A stretch of DNA of 64,000 bases, from positions 44,409,702-44,473,701 of the forward strand of contig JACGWO010000002.1 in assembly GCA_034509735.1 (NCBI GenBank). Direction: 5' to 3'. The position numbers and the translations under genes were made by a program. The stretch comes from Sesamum alatum (lineage: Eukaryota; Streptophyta; Magnoliopsida; Lamiales; Pedaliaceae). Of this stretch, positions 1 through 12,809 are shown piece by piece. Under the pieces are notes generated by a model, which ran no database searches, was not told the DNA's origin, and saw only the letters and a list, made by a program, of their open reading frames with translations. Every line of letters starts with the position of its first letter. Within the stretch, counting starts at the first letter, position 1.

Positions 1-1839
1 TTATCTATGCTTACCCCTATTTCCACACTACTATATTATGTGGGGAAAGAATGCATTTTTTCCCCCACGTGAATTGTGATGTTGATAACGTGCAAAAAAT
101 TACATGTGAAAAAAATAGCAATTCATCCCCTTATCATTTTAAAAATAGAGCAAAAAATCCATGTGAAAGAGAGTGTGAGACATGCGTCATCGTCATCGCC
201 ACCGCCACGTAAGCCAGTCGCCCCGGCCCTCTCCCTTCACAGTCACTGCCCCTTCCCCTCCCCCAGGCCCTCGGTGCTGCCCCTTCCCCCTCCCCCGACG
301 ACGTCCTTTCTAACTCTCTCTCGATATATATATATATATATATATAATTATATATATAAATATACAATTTTAAATGTACACCATTGATTTAAAATAAGTA
401 AAATCTAAAATATTGATTTGGTAGTCAAATATAAATTATAGATTCAAATCAAATCCAACGTTTTAAATAAGAATATAAATACAGTTTTAGAATAAAAAAT
501 ACAAAAAGAACAAAAACGCGCGTGCAACTTACCCAATCGTGTGAGGGGCTTTTTACTTCTTTTTTAGAAACACAAGGGGGTAAATTGTTGGGTGTTTTTT
601 CACAAGAGTTTTTTTACTCTTTTTGATTAACTCATGAGTAAATTGCATTTAACCCAATTAAAATTAGTTAACAAAAAAAGAGTTCTATTAAAGACGGATT
701 GGTAGTCCTAACTCCACCAAACTACCTATATATAATCTAATAATAAAAGATTTACCAATTAAAACAAAATTAGAATGCAATAGTTGATTTTCAAGAAACG
801 ATCTTATATAATTTAAGAAAATTTTCATTTACATGGACATATATACAATGACGTATGATGGTAAAATTTTAAATGAACTTCATATGAATATGATGTAAAA
901 TATGAATCTAAAACATCAAAAATCACAAAAGAATAAACATTCTTAAATTGAAAAGAAAAATGTCAACTCTTATGAAATTTGAATTGCATTTGAAAACTGT
1001 AAAACGAGTGAGATCTGGCGCTATTCGATTTTTATCATAATATTGGCTAATTATTAGTATATTTTATTTCTACAGTATGTACAATGTTGTCAAGGTAAAA
1101 TAATAAATAATGCTATTTGGATATTAAATAGTACAGAAAATATATACTATTTAGCAGAGAATATAATACCAATCTGGTTAATGTGGAAAAGTATTACAAA
1201 AATATGAAAATTTAATTCAAATCAAAAAATATTATTTAACCCAAAAAATTAAGAAAACTGACATTAATTGTATATTAACATATGCTGAAGTGAGAGGATG
1301 AAGAATTTATAAATAGTATTAGAACAAAAAATAATATCTAATTTATATATAGTAGTTAAGATTGAAATATAACTAAAATAGTTATAGGACCTCATGACAC
1401 TGAATAGAACTATTTTGATACTAAAGATTTATGAAAATTAGATATTTTTTTCGTAAAAATAACTAACAAATATTTAATAGTGTAACATCAATCAATTTTT
1501 AGAAATTTTTAGAAATAAGGTGATGTTTATAAAAAAAAAACATAGCAAAATAGAGAATATAATATTGTATAAATATTATGAATATATGGATAGCTCAAAA
1601 TAATATTGAATAAACATTGAATATTAACATTTAAAAGTAAGGTTTTATAATTATTTCACACTGAAAATTTAGTCAGACTAAATATTAGTTTTATATTATA
1701 GTTTCATATTAATAAGTCGACAGTTTAAAGAATCAACTTAGTAACCACAATGCAATTGTGCATAGTAATGAGCCAAATTGTATTGAATATTTAGAAATAA
1801 AAAAGCTAATAAGAGAACCATACAACTCTATTAGTTCTC
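1..1839. other. AT-rich intergenic region with GC-rich patch and TA microsatellite
   Basis: I see no supportable gene here. Around 185-305 there is a pyrimidine- and GC-rich patch (CCACCGCC, CCCCTCCC runs) unlike the AT-rich surroundings, followed at about 325-358 by a TA dinucleotide microsatellite. Short open frames across the GC patch translate to low-complexity Pro/Ser and look accidental. The rest is simple AT-rich DNA without recognisable inverted repeats or coding pattern. Confidence 0.6.
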
Positions 1840-2433
1840 TCTTCACGAGGGTATACGTTCTCTCTGCACGAGAGTTTAGAGTTAGGGTTTGAGAGTTCTC
1901 CTAGTTCGTTAGTTCTTGTTCATACGCGTGAGGATTTTGCTGCCACTCCTTGCGGTTTCAAGCCTTGCTAATGGTGGTTCCGACGCATGCTTGAGCCCCT
2001 TCGACCGTGTGGATCCAGGGTGCGGTAGCGGTTCTCGTGGTTCCTTCACCGCCTTCGTGTTTTTCAGGCCTTGCTTTCTTGATTGGGTAGGAGCCTCCCG
2101 CAGCTCTTTTGTGATTGGTTTCCTTTCTTTACCACTGTTTAATGCTTTCTCTCCCATAGTTCGGTGTTTGTGATTAGGCTCCTGAGTTTTCGCTTACGCT
2201 CTTGTCGATCGGGGAATCCGGGAGGGTGCCTCGGTTGGTCGGGGTTTTCTTTTGCCAGGTTCGGGGGGAAGGCGGCGCGGTCGGCGATCACCCAGGGCGC
2301 TCAGCGGGGTTTTTGATAGGGGGTTTCTCAACTATACTCATATCTGGGGCCTCATGGAGGCAGCAGTTCAGCATCTGGGAAGGGTCCTTCGTCTGACTGA
2401 AAAAGAAGGGCGCGGTCTGCAGTTATCAATGAG

Positions 2434-3300
2434 TTGTGGGACAGTGCTGATGAGGGGAACTTACTTTTCTTAGTGGGCAGGGTTCTGGCCTCCAAAGTCA
2501 TCAACTTTGAGGGCTTGACTAGATCATTGAAGGGTATGCTAAATCCTGTCAAGGGTATGGAAATCAAGTCTCTGCCGGAGGGAAGGTTTCTGATTCGCTT
2601 CAACCACGTTATTGACAAGAAACGGGCACTTGATGGGTGTCCGTGGAGCTTTGAGAAACAACTCGACATCCTCAACGAGGTACCAGCCAACGCAAACCCC
2701 ATTCATGTGGACCTCAACTGGTGTGACTTTTTTGTACATGTTCATGACCTCCCGCTACGGCATATGAATCTCGAGGTAGCATCGCATATCGGTAACCGGT
2801 TGGGATTATTCAGGGACTTGGATACTGATGCGCAGGGGCAGGCATGGGGCGGATCTCTCCGCATCCGCGTGGGCCTGAACGTCAACTCCTCACTAACGAT
2901 AGCGCTAAAACTCATTACCCCAGCGGGGGATGACTTGGTGATCTCCTTTACCTACGAGCGTCTCCCAAACTTCTACTATGTTTGGGGCGACTAGGGTACA
3001 TCTCAAAATATTGTGAGGAGGTTTTTGCTGCTGATTATGTCGATCAGGGAGAAAACACTCCGTATGGCCCGTGGCTCCGTGCTCAGATTTAGGGTCACTC
3101 AGCACGTACTATTACTCCTCCAAGCCCAAGCTCTCAGCGACCACGGACTTTTGACAGTAAGAGAGGCCCGCAGATTTTCGGTGAGTTTGAGAAAGGCAGT
3201 CCTGCTAAAGGGGTTTCAGGGACAGATACTTTTGGGAGCAGTGCTGGCTTACAGGCGCGCCGCCCGGCAGACAGAGGCCGAGAGGTAGAGGGCGTGCAAC
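2434..3300 (+). pseudogene. LINE ORF1 remnant (DUF4283-like plus damaged CCHC knuckle)
   Basis: The open part 2434-2994 reads as a DUF4283-type domain, including the typical segment about rescuing a bulk residue series ('RALDGCPWSFEKQL') and 'WGGSLRIRVGLNV'. This domain usually precedes a CCHC zinc knuckle in plant L1 ORF1, an RNA-binding chaperone. Here the knuckle is broken: the frame reads 'LPNFYYVWGD' then a TAG stop at about 2992, while a +1 frame recovers 'LGYISKYCEE'. A one-base shift therefore lies in the knuckle. Downstream to about 3880 the sequence is low-complexity linker in mixed frames. No ATG near the start is certain. Confidence 0.75.
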
Positions 3301-3782
3301 AGTCTGTTCAGGGGATGGTAGTTCGGGCTCCTTCGTTCCAGTGATGGGTCAGACTCCCCGACAAGAGGCAGGCATAATAGATCCGCTGGCCGTTGTCTCT
3401 TTGGCTGAAGTTGATCTATCCTCAAGGGCAGAACCGCGTGGTCCGCGAGCAGATGGTTTATCGGGGTCAGAGTCAAAGATTACTGGCACTCACATTCCGG
3501 TGGCTGTTATGCAGGGGGACACCCTCCAGGACACTATCTTTGAATCAGCTCTTGTGTCAGTGCCTCTACAATTCACAACTCAGCAGGCGGGGCCTTCTCA
3601 GGCCCAGGGGCGGGGCAGATGTGCAAGGTCGCATTCGGTAGCAGAGGTTAAACGGGGGGCCGGAGCCCTTATTATTGAAAAAGTTGAGGCAATTTTTCAT
3701 TCGGAGAAACGACGGCAATTGCAGGATGAATCCCACACTAATTCTTCGGCGGAGGCTGCCACCATGCCTCATGATTATCTTA

Positions 3783-6700
3783 GCCTAGAACTGTCAGGGG
3801 TTGGGATCCCCTTGGACAGTCCGACACTTGGGGGAGCTGCTGGTCTCCTACAACCCTGGCTTGGTTTTTGTGTCGGAAACTAAGACTCACTCTAGACACT
3901 ACAATCGACTGAAAAAACGTTTTGATTATTTTGGCTTAGGTGTGGATGTGGTTGGACGCTGGGGGGGTTTACTATGTCTTTGGAGGAAGGACGTCCAGGT
4001 TACTCTTCATTCTCTACTCATCATATTAACGTCACAGTTGGGGACAACAATACAACAGGTTGGCGATTCACGGGCTTCTATGGACACTCGGAGACCTCAC
4101 GGAGGTGAATCATAGGCGTTACTTCACCATCTGTGTTCACAATTAGTCCGTCCATGGCTCTGTGCCGGGGACTTCAATAAGATTTTACATCACTCCGAGA
4201 AACGTGGGCAGCTTGACAGGCAGCCTAGGCAGATACAGGACTTTCAGCAATGCCTCGAAGATTGTCGGCTGACTGACTTGGGATTCGACGGGTTTCCGTT
4301 CACTTGGTGCAACAACCGTGAAGCTCCTCACACGGTCCGCGCTCAACTGGACCGGGCTTGCGGCTCCCTGGGGTGGCTGCGCCAGTTTCCTACCGCCACG
4401 GTTAAACATGTTGATACACTCCATTCGGACCACTCACTCCTATTTGTTCACACGGACAACATCAGCTCAGGTGGACGACAGCAACAGCGTCAGCGCAGAT
4501 TCCTTTTTGAAATCGCTTGGCTTCGAGACCCGAGGTGTGAAGATACTATCTGGCGCAATTGGGCTCCGGGCGGTAGAGACATGACTATGACAGACAGGCT
4601 TCATCAGGTCGGCAGGGAGCTATTACAGTGGGACCGCTCCGACTTTGGCAATATCCGTAAACATGTTTGAGAGTTGGAGGCACAATTTCGTCTTCTGGCC
4701 GCTGATCCGGTGACCGCAACCTCCAAGCAGAGCATGTCACAGGTTCGGTCAGCTCTTGAGGAAGCCTGGGCACGAGAAGAGGCTATATGGAAACGATGAG
4801 GTAAGGCTCAATGGCTTCGGGAAGGCGACCGCAACACCTCTTTCTTCCATGCCCGAGCAAATGAACGACGAAAACGCAACACCATCGCCTCGCTCTGGGT
4901 GGAAGATGGCTCCCTACAATCGGATGGTCCGGCCATTAAGGGTATTGTGACAGCTTACTTCAAACAAATATTCTCCTCCACAAGGCCTACTATGAGTATC
5001 GTTGAGAATACCATTGCCGTCGTCACCCCCAGAGTGACCCCGGAGATGAATGCGGCCCTATTGCTCCCCTTTACTCCCGACGATGTGAAGTCTGCCCTCG
5101 ACCAAATGCACCCGTACAAATCCGCCGGCCCGGACGGTATGTCTCCTACTTTTTTTCAGCATTTTTGGCATATTCTAGGTTCAGATATTACGAACTGCGT
5201 TCTTAAATTCCTCCATTGCCCCCCCCCCCCCCCCCCAATCCTTTAACTCCACCCACATTGCGCTCATCCCTAAATGTGCAAATCCCGACACTGTTTCACA
5301 ATTCCGCCCCATTAGCCTCTGCAATGTGATCTATAAACTCGTTTCTAAGGCCATAGCTAACCTACTTAAACCATTCCTGAATCATCTCATATCTGAAAAT
5401 TAATCAGCCTTCATCCCTGGCCAATTAATCACCGACAATGTCTTAGTGGCCTATGAAACAAATCACTATCTTGCTCATAAACGGACGGGGAAGGTTGGGT
5501 TTGCGGCTCTGAAACTCGACATCAGTAAGGCGTTTGACCGTGTGGAGTGGATTTTTCTTGAGAGAGTTTTGCTTAAATTAGGATTTGCTGAGAGTTTTGT
5601 TCGTTTAATCTTGAACTGTGTTTCCACTATTTCGTATTCTATTTTGGTTAATGGCGAACCAGGTGCAGCGTTCTCACCGGAACGGGGGCTCCGCCAAGGT
5701 GACCCTTGGTCCCCCTACTTGTTTTTGTTTTGTGCAGAGGTGTTGAGCTGCATGATCCATCAAGCGGAACGCGACAATCTCATCTACGGAGTGGCAATCA
5801 GCCGCGGAGCTTCGAGAGTGGCGCATCTTCTCTTTGCTGACGACACACTTCTTTTCTGTCAAGCTACGCGAGACTCTCTCACTTTGGTTAAAATGCTGCT
5901 GTCCGAATTCGAGCAAGCTTCTGGGTTCGCCATCAACTTTCAAAAATCGGCAATCACATTTAGCAAGAACACGGACTTGGCCCTCCGGCGAGAATAGGCT
6001 GCACTCTTAGGGGTGGAGCTTGTGGAACGACATGAAAAATATCTTGGCCTTCCCACGGTGATCGGTCGGTCTAAGCAAGCGGTGTTCGAAGGGCTTAAAG
6101 ATCGTGTCTTGGGGAAGATGCAGCAATGGAGTGCGAAGAGGTTATTGCAAGCAGAGCGCTCAGTTCTCATCAAAGCAGTCGTCCAATCTATTCCCACCTT
6201 TATGATGGGTTGCTTCATGCTCCCTGACGTCCTGCTGCGCGAATTAGAAGGAATGACGACAAACTTTTTCTGGCACCACGGCGAGGGAACAAGTACCCAT
6301 TGGCTAGCTTGGCGGAGATTGTGTAAGGGTACGCACGAAGGCGGGCTGGGGTTCTGAGAACTCAAGGCATTCAATTTGAGCATGCTTGCTAAGCAGGCAT
6401 GGCGACTAATCATGTTCCCGGATTCCCTTTTGAGCCGGGTGCTGAAGAGTAAATACTTCCCAGCCACAGATTTATTCCATGCCGATCTCGGGAGCACACC
6501 ATCCTATTCCTGGCGATCCATCTTTGCAGCTCAGGATCTCATTGTCGGGGGGCTCCGATGGCAAGTCGGGGACGGTAAAAGCATTTCAATAACTCAAGAC
6601 CCTTGGATTCTGAGGCCAAACACCTTCCGACTTCTCTCACCGCCACAGACCCTCAGCCCAGAGGCGATGGTGCAACAACTGCTTTCCGCTGATGGTGGAG

Positions 6701-7419
6701 AGTGGAATGAAGCTATGATCTGGGCGGAATTTCACCCCTTGGACGCTGACCGCATTCTCCAGATCAAACTGCGTCCGGGGACTCCGGATAGGGTGGTTTG
6801 GCACTATGATTCTCAGGGACGTCTCACGGTCCGAAGTGCCTACAATCGAGCTATTCATGGTGAAGGTCGTGCGGAGAGCTCGGATGTAGGAGTGAAGGTC
6901 GAGAAGGGGGGGAGCTGGAGATTTATCTGGCAGTCACAGGTACCGCCGAAAGTTCGTTTATTTGCCTGGAAAGCTTGCTTCGAAGCTGTCCCAACCACCT
7001 CCAACCTGCGGCAGCAAGGCGTGAACCTGGAGGACTGCTGTTCTCGTTGCCCAACCGCGCCTGAAACAACAATTCATGTGTTGCTCCATTGTTCTTTCGC
7101 TAGACTGGTGTGGGCTCTCGTGGGGCTTCCGTGGCGTCTGTTGGATTCACAAACGCGTAATACTGAGGATTGGATGCGAGGAGTCTCCAGGGGCATGGAT
7201 CGGCTAGACTTCGCTCTCTTCCTGATGACGTGCTGGTCTCTTTGGCACAACCGTAATGCTTTCCTGTTTGAAGGATGGACAACAGACCCGCTGGGAGTGG
7301 CCGAGGCGGCCAGAAGGACTTTACAAGCCTTCTTGAACAGGCCAGACGTGATGGCAGGCCGATCCGAGCGCTTGGGGGAGATAGCTTGGGTAGTGTTAGA
7401 TAGGTTTATGCTTTTCTGA
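3783..7419 (+). pseudogene. LINE ORF2 remnant: endonuclease, reverse transcriptase, zf-RVT
   Basis: ORF2 of the L1 element, broken into several frames. The endonuclease starts near 3783; the expected 'SWNCQGLGSPW' has its first Trp replaced by TAG (3786-3788). Key endonuclease motifs remain: 'LCAGDFN' near 4160, 'LDRACGSLGWL' near 4350 and 'SDHSLL' near 4425. Stops or shifts follow at about 4110, 4668 and 4797, an 18-base C run sits at 5219-5236 and a TAA at about 5401. Reverse transcriptase is readable at 5440-5997 with 'LDISKAFDRVEW', 'GLRQGDPWSPYLF' and the catalytic 'FADDTLLF'. The C-terminal open frame 6376-7419 (347 codons) carries a zf-RVT-like region ('WQSQVPPKVRLFAWK', Cys/His spacing near 7040-7090). 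Function is lost. Confidence 0.9.
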
Positions 7420-7498
7420 TCCAGTTTTAGTCTTTGATGTTTCCTTTGGACATTTTCATTAATATATCCGCTTTTTCTCGGGAAAAGAAAAAAAAAAC

Positions 7499-9322
7499 CA
7501 ATTTTAAAAGTGACATAATCTCTTACTCATTAACTTTTCAATATTGTAGAAGTACTGATACTATGACATGTTCAATTAGGTCGTTTTCTTTTTCTGGAAA
7601 TAGCTAATAAATAATTAGTATAAATGATTCAACAAAATTAATAAATTTAAAATTAAAGGTTTTGAATACAATTGTAAAAGAAATAATTGTAGTGTAGAGG
7701 GACATAACGTTACAAAAATAAATAGTAATTGAAAGAAAAATAGCAATACACATTAAAAAAATAAAAGCTTACAAATGAAAAATGACATCTTATTAAATTT
7801 GAATTACTTATAAAAAATCTCAAATAAGGTATTTTTTTTTTAATTGTAAGCGATGAATTTTATTAATCGAAACTAAAGTGATTACATTCAGTCCTGTCGG
7901 CTATCAATATCGAACAGAGGCAATTGCAAACAATCAAATTAATAATATCACATAAACTAACACCTGTTGTTACAACAACAAATCATACCTATTATACAGT
8001 AGAAATAACATCAACCCATGCAAGGGTTCAAATTCATGACCTCTAGGATCAGGGGCCTCAATTTCGCCAACTAAGTTAGGCCTCATCGACTTCAAATAAG
8101 GTACTTGGTCTAATCAAGTTTTTGTCAATATTGGAAACTTTTTAACCAATGCATTTACCTTCAAATACATGTTTTTTACGCGTTTGTCACCTGTAATAAC
8201 AACAAATACAATATGAACGATGAAATTGTAAATATCGAATTAGAAATAGATAATATTAAGTAAATTCATATGAATAAAAATTAATAGTCAAACTAAGGCA
8301 TATGAAATAAAAAATTGCAATGCAAATGCGAAATATGATTACATCTATAGACAATAATATTTCAAAGTGAGAACTGAAGAAGAATGTAAATAATATTATA
8401 ACGAGTATTAGCTTAAAATATATCTAATAACTTGACAAAGCGAGATCTGATTAACATAATTGTAGAAATTTACAATAGAAGTACTGATACTACAAATATG
8501 TTCAGTAAGATCAATGTTTTTTATTATAACAATAGTTAACTATAATTAGTTTAAAATAATTCAATATCAATAAAATTAAAAATTAAAAGTCATTTCAAAT
8601 ATTATAATAATACAAATATAACATAGAGAAATAATATTACAAAAATAAAATAGTAATTAAAACAAAAATAGAAATATACATAAAAAGAAAATGCCACAAA
8701 TGAAAAATGACTTATTTCATCAAAATAATTGGAATTTCTTATACAAAATAAAAAAAAGGGACTTTGTCTAATCAAATTTTGTTAATACTATATGATTATT
8801 TGTATTGTAGCACCCCCTACAGCATTACGTTTTAATACCACTAATTATAATAGATCCTCCATAGTTAAACCTGTTTTACAAGAAATTTATGTTAAAAGCA
8901 ACAAATCTCAAAATAAAAAATTCAATAAAAAATCTAATATCTGTAGTTATGTAGCTAGAGATCTCAACTCAAGATGTCACTGCTGCCTCACCTAATAAGA
9001 CTGGCAGCACGATTTATGATCCAATTCAGCTAGTCACTGTGACTTATGTCCTGAAAAGTATGTGGCAAGGAATGGGTTGCCTACTCAATAAGTATAACTA
9101 ATCAACTTATATATGTACGCATATACATATGCAATAAGACAAATCTCATATAATTATATCAATCCACAAATATTATCTAATATTCAATCACCAAAAAATC
9201 ATGAAATAACCAATACCACAATCATACATCAATGCACAGTACAATATATCCAGAATCATCGTTTAATTTGTTAGGGCCCTGCTTACCCAAGCTGAAGTGC
9301 ATCACTCAATGATTTTTGCCGG
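7499..9322. other. Gene-free repeat-rich spacer
   Basis: No gene. It contains a tRNA-derived SINE on the minus strand (listed separately) and two related dispersed-repeat segments at about 7540-7720 and 8460-8660, both containing a 'GTAGAAGTACTGATACTA'-like core. A similar segment occurs inverted at about 11640-11815. These look like old AT-rich transposon remnants. The ORF at 8792-8995 has no recognisable domain. Confidence 0.5.
7834..8098 (-). mobile_element. tRNA-derived SINE
   Basis: Read on the minus strand, the element starts near 8098 with an A-box-like 'TAACTTAGTTGGCGAA' and a B-box-like 'GAATTTGAACCC', the internal RNA polymerase III promoter pair of tRNA-derived SINEs. It ends in a poly(A) tail, seen as a T run at about 7835-7843 on the plus strand. 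A related copy lies at 59490-59970 in the same orientation and a partial one at 57686-57800. Boundaries are by eye and no target duplication was established. Confidence 0.65.
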
Positions 9323-9329
9323 TTGTCAT

Positions 9330-9600
9330 CACCTCAATCACAATATCTCCTTTTTTTGGATATCACACAACACACAACTTGTAAGATACCCCATTGTCAT
9401 ATGATACCACACAACACACAACCCGTATGGTATCCCACATCCCACATCAATCATATCACACAACACACAGCTCGTAGATATGTTAGATCAATCATATCAC
9501 ACATCACACAGCTCGTATGATATGTTAGATCAATCATATCACACAGCACACAGCTCGTATGATATGTCACATCATCTCCACTGATCAATGACATCACACA
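9330..9600. repeat. Tandem repeat, 42-bp period
   Basis: Three well-conserved consecutive units start at about 9448, 9490 and 9532. Each contains ATCAATCATATCACACA followed by CACACAGCTCGTA and GATATGT. More diverged units with 'CACACAACACACAACTCGT'-like cores extend upstream to about 9365. Open frames across it are by-products of the repeat. It is a minisatellite in a gene-free stretch. Confidence 0.8.
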
Positions 9601-10566
9601 GTTCGTTATTAATCATATTATCATAAGCCATTACAGTATGCCCCTAGTTAGGTAAGCCATATCTTTATCTAAATTCACAACATTCCATCCCTAATCTCAT
9701 CATTCAATTTCAATCAACAATAAAATAGCATGGCATCGCACAATCGTTCATTTGTATTTCTCAGACCATAACCACATATAAATATATAATGACAACTCCA
9801 CAAAGTAACAATATAACAGATAAATAACCATCACAATCACGTATACAATACAAGAATATATATCATATATATAAATCCAATTAACTATACCTACCTTAAA
9901 TCTCAAAACGACTACGTTAGTAAAAGGAGTTGATGCACCCACTACTTTATTTTCATGTCCTTAATCGCCGAGAGGGTGCGTGCATTTATGTGTTGTGTTG
10001 TGTGTGTAACAATGTGTTTTGTGTGTTATATAAAAAGGCGCACCCATCATTATCCCAACATTTTTCTTTTTTCTTTTTCTTTTTCTTTTAAATTATATTA
10101 ATTTTTTTTTAAAATATCCATTACTTTCATCATAATTTTCTTAATTAATATAATTAACTCCCAAATATTTTATAAAGTTGCAATAAATTCCGTTCAAGTC
10201 TTAATATGATCAAAATTTAATGATTATGTATTTACCAATTAACTTAATTTCTTAAATAATTACCAACTAATCCCATAATTATATATAAAAATTTATGGAT
10301 GTTACATGTATACCACTAAAAAGTAATTCGTTTACCTTCAAGTATATGGTTATGCACGTGCATTGCATGTGATATTTTCTAGTACATAGTAGATATATTA
10401 ATCTTCACTTTTTAAATTGGGGATTTTGTTGACTGTGTATGTTTTAAAGGTACTACGCAACGTAAGCATTGACTTGAAAAAAAAATGTAATTATGTATAA
10501 AATTATAAAAATAAAAATTATTGTATAATATAAATTTAAAAAAAGTAGTCCATTACCCCTCCGGTC
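9601..10566. other. Gene-free AT-rich spacer
   Basis: No gene seen. A short TG-rich simple repeat (TGTGTTGTGTTGTG type) lies near 9985-10020 and a CTTTTT-type simple repeat near 10065-10090. At about 10340-10385 a short GCACGTGCATTGCATGTG palindrome-like segment precedes CTAGT, which resembles a Helitron 3' end but is too short to call. Confidence 0.4.
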
Positions 10567-10858
10567 CACTAGCAGAAATATTGCATTTAACCATAGCTAA
10601 TTGTCATGGTCAAAATCAAATAGCCGTAGTAAAAGGGCAATAACCACGGCCACACAATGGTTTTTTGCCATGATTTTTACGAGTGTGCTAAAGCATTTGT
10701 CATGGTTAAAAACTATGGCAAAAACATTTTTCATGGCTCATAACCAAGGCAAAACATTTTCATCGATTTTTGTTTAGCCGTGTTTAGTAATAACTATTTA
10801 CCACGACTTTAGTCCATAGCCAATAAAATGGTAGGTAATAGTAATATTTTTTCTAGTG
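10567..10858. mobile_element. CACTA-type MITE, copy 1
   Basis: A 292-bp non-coding element begins CACTAGCAGAAATATT and ends AATATTTTTTCTAGTG, so its termini are inverted repeats starting with CACTA. The body repeats 'CCATAGC', 'CATGGT' and 'GCCATG' motifs in both orientations, giving a foldback structure. The three bases on each side are GTC and GTT, compatible with a degraded 3-bp target duplication, as expected for CACTA elements. A related copy lies in CPS intron 3 at about 20140-20425 and a partial one near 58105-58250. It carries no transposase. Confidence 0.75.
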
Positions 10859-12809
10859 GTTCCCTCCGCTGCTCCCCCGTCCCCCCATAGAAGGGGCGAT
10901 GTTGCCCCCAACAAGGGCTGACAACTGTCGCCCGCCTTCGCGATCGTCGTCACCCTTTTCTTGGGGTGGGGGGGGGGGGTGTTGAGGGATTGGGGGAATG
11001 GATTGGAGGTAGGGGTTAGTTTTAAATTTATATTATATAAAAATAATAATTTTTTTATAATTTTCTTTATTTATATTTTTTGTTATGTCGGTAATACATT
11101 TAAGTTGATTTTTTTCTCGTTTGTTTTTTGGAAACTGATGTATAGTTATATATCGTATTTTAACTTATAATACATTTTAAAGCACGTGAGATTATTTATT
11201 ATATGCATGTAGGAATATAGTGCCACGATAACTAGTATAAAATATAAATTCAAAGCTTATTTTTATGCAACTTGACTTTTTTATACATGCAAGGGCTTAT
11301 GTGGCAGAGAAGAGATAAAAAAATGTCCAGTCAATATAAAAATCGCAATAAAAAAGTGTTTTTCCCCTTTTTCTCCATGTCATTTGCTTATATGGCAGAG
11401 AATTTTTCCATGTCAGTGCTTATGTGGCGGACGAATAATACAAAAATGCCCAGTCAACAAAAGCCCTAAATAAAAATGCCCTAATTTTGTCCACCTCAGT
11501 AAATTTCGGCCACTTTAAAAATTTTGGTGATCGAAGTCCTACAATTGTCCAAAAAAATTAAATTACGGGTTACCATTTGTCACCCCTATATCTAGAGCCC
11601 TTATTTTGTCAACCCCTTATATACGAGGCAGTAAACGCAATTAATTCTTATTTTTGTAATATTATTCCTCTATTTTATACTTATATTATTGTAATATTTT
11701 AAATGTCTTTGATTTTTAAATTTATTGATGTTGAATAATTTTAAACTAATTATTTGTGAACTATTGGTAAATGATCTTATTGAACATATTTGTAGTATCA
11801 ATACTTCTATTTGTACCTTGAAACGTTTGAAATATTTTATGATCTTTTAGTATTTTCTTTTATCATTCTCGATCGTTGTTAAGCCTAAAAAATAATAGCT
11901 GAAATGGAATCGGTAGCATCACCACTTGGACAATGATTCATGTTGTAAATGGAGGTCTCAAGTATCAAATTTTGTGCTTGAATTCATTAACGGATTCACA
12001 TTGATCCTCACGTTTACGTCTCATTTAGATATGTCAATTACCATCAATCAAAAATACCTAGATGAAAGTTGGCGATAGTGGTTATGGCTAGTTCAGATAA
12101 ATATCAAAACTACATCCTTCAAATATGTGTAAATATTTTGCCCTCAATTCACCTTTAGCACTTAGCCTCTAGCAACCACATATTTTCAATAATCTTTCTC
12201 GCACACAGAAATCAACTTGTTTTTTTAGCTTTATTCTTAGTAATTAAACTTCTCAATTTCCTTTAATTAAGCAGTTGTCCATTTGAAGTGTTAAGTGAAG
12301 TCAATAATCAAATTTGACTCATCAATATTCACAAAATAATGGTGAAGGATACTCACTCAATCCCATATAGACGGAGGGGAACATTTAATGTCACTCCTTG
12401 TGGAATTTGAGAATCTTCTTTCCAAGTCAAATACTCCTACCAAATTTTGAGTCGCTTTGACTATCTCTTGCAATTAGAGATAAATAAATATATCATCATT
12501 GAAGAGAAATAGACGCCTCCTTTAAGTATTATCTTCACTCTCATAGTCAAGATTCCCATTCAAATCTTGATGAAAAGAAATAGAAAAAGGTTCCTCTTAA
12601 GGAATATATATTGCGCGAGTAATTTCTCTATAAACTTTGTCCGTATATTGTCAAGTCACTAGATATGCCCTTATGCTTGTGCTAACCAATAACGTGAATA
12701 CTTAATGCTCATACTCATAAGGCTCGTTTGCTCTTATTTTTATCTTTTATAAAAAGGTTCCGTTCTGTATGTTTACACCTACTTCCCCACACTAGTATAT
12801 TATATTTAA
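10859..12809. other. Gene-free stretch with Helitron-like 3' end and repeat remnants
   Basis: No gene recognised. A GC-rich patch lies at 10861-10960. At about 11160-11235 the sequence 'TATATGCATGTAGGAATATAG' and a short hairpin precede CTAG followed by T, resembling the 3' terminus of non-autonomous Helitrons; related ends occur near 44100 and 60300. At 11815-11870 a short stretch resembles the region downstream of the CPS stop codon (35170-35230). Confidence 0.35.

Larger units (their letters stand above)
1840..7498 (+). mobile_element. L1-type non-LTR retrotransposon (LINE), degenerate
   Basis: A nearly complete but decayed plant L1 element. In order: a 5' leader (about 1840-2430), an ORF1 remnant with a DUF4283-like domain and damaged zinc knuckle, and an ORF2 remnant with apurinic endonuclease, reverse transcriptase and a C-terminal zf-RVT-like region. 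It ends at an A-rich tail at about 7485-7498. Codon use and GC content are much higher than in the flanks. I found no convincing target-site duplication, so the 5' boundary is approximate. Several stops and frameshifts mean it cannot be autonomous. Confidence 0.85.

Noticed and set aside
76..387. 103-codon Pro/Ser-rich ORF
   Set aside because: Low-complexity translation of a GC patch and TA microsatellite, with another open frame on the opposite strand.
1916..2173. 85-codon plus-strand ORF and its minus-strand counterpart near the LINE 5' end
   Set aside because: No domain; it lies in the expected LINE leader and both strands are open, as expected for GC-rich non-coding DNA.
9330..9600. CRISPR-like spaced repeats
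   Set aside because: Units are contiguous tandem copies without unique spacers, and the DNA is plant nuclear.
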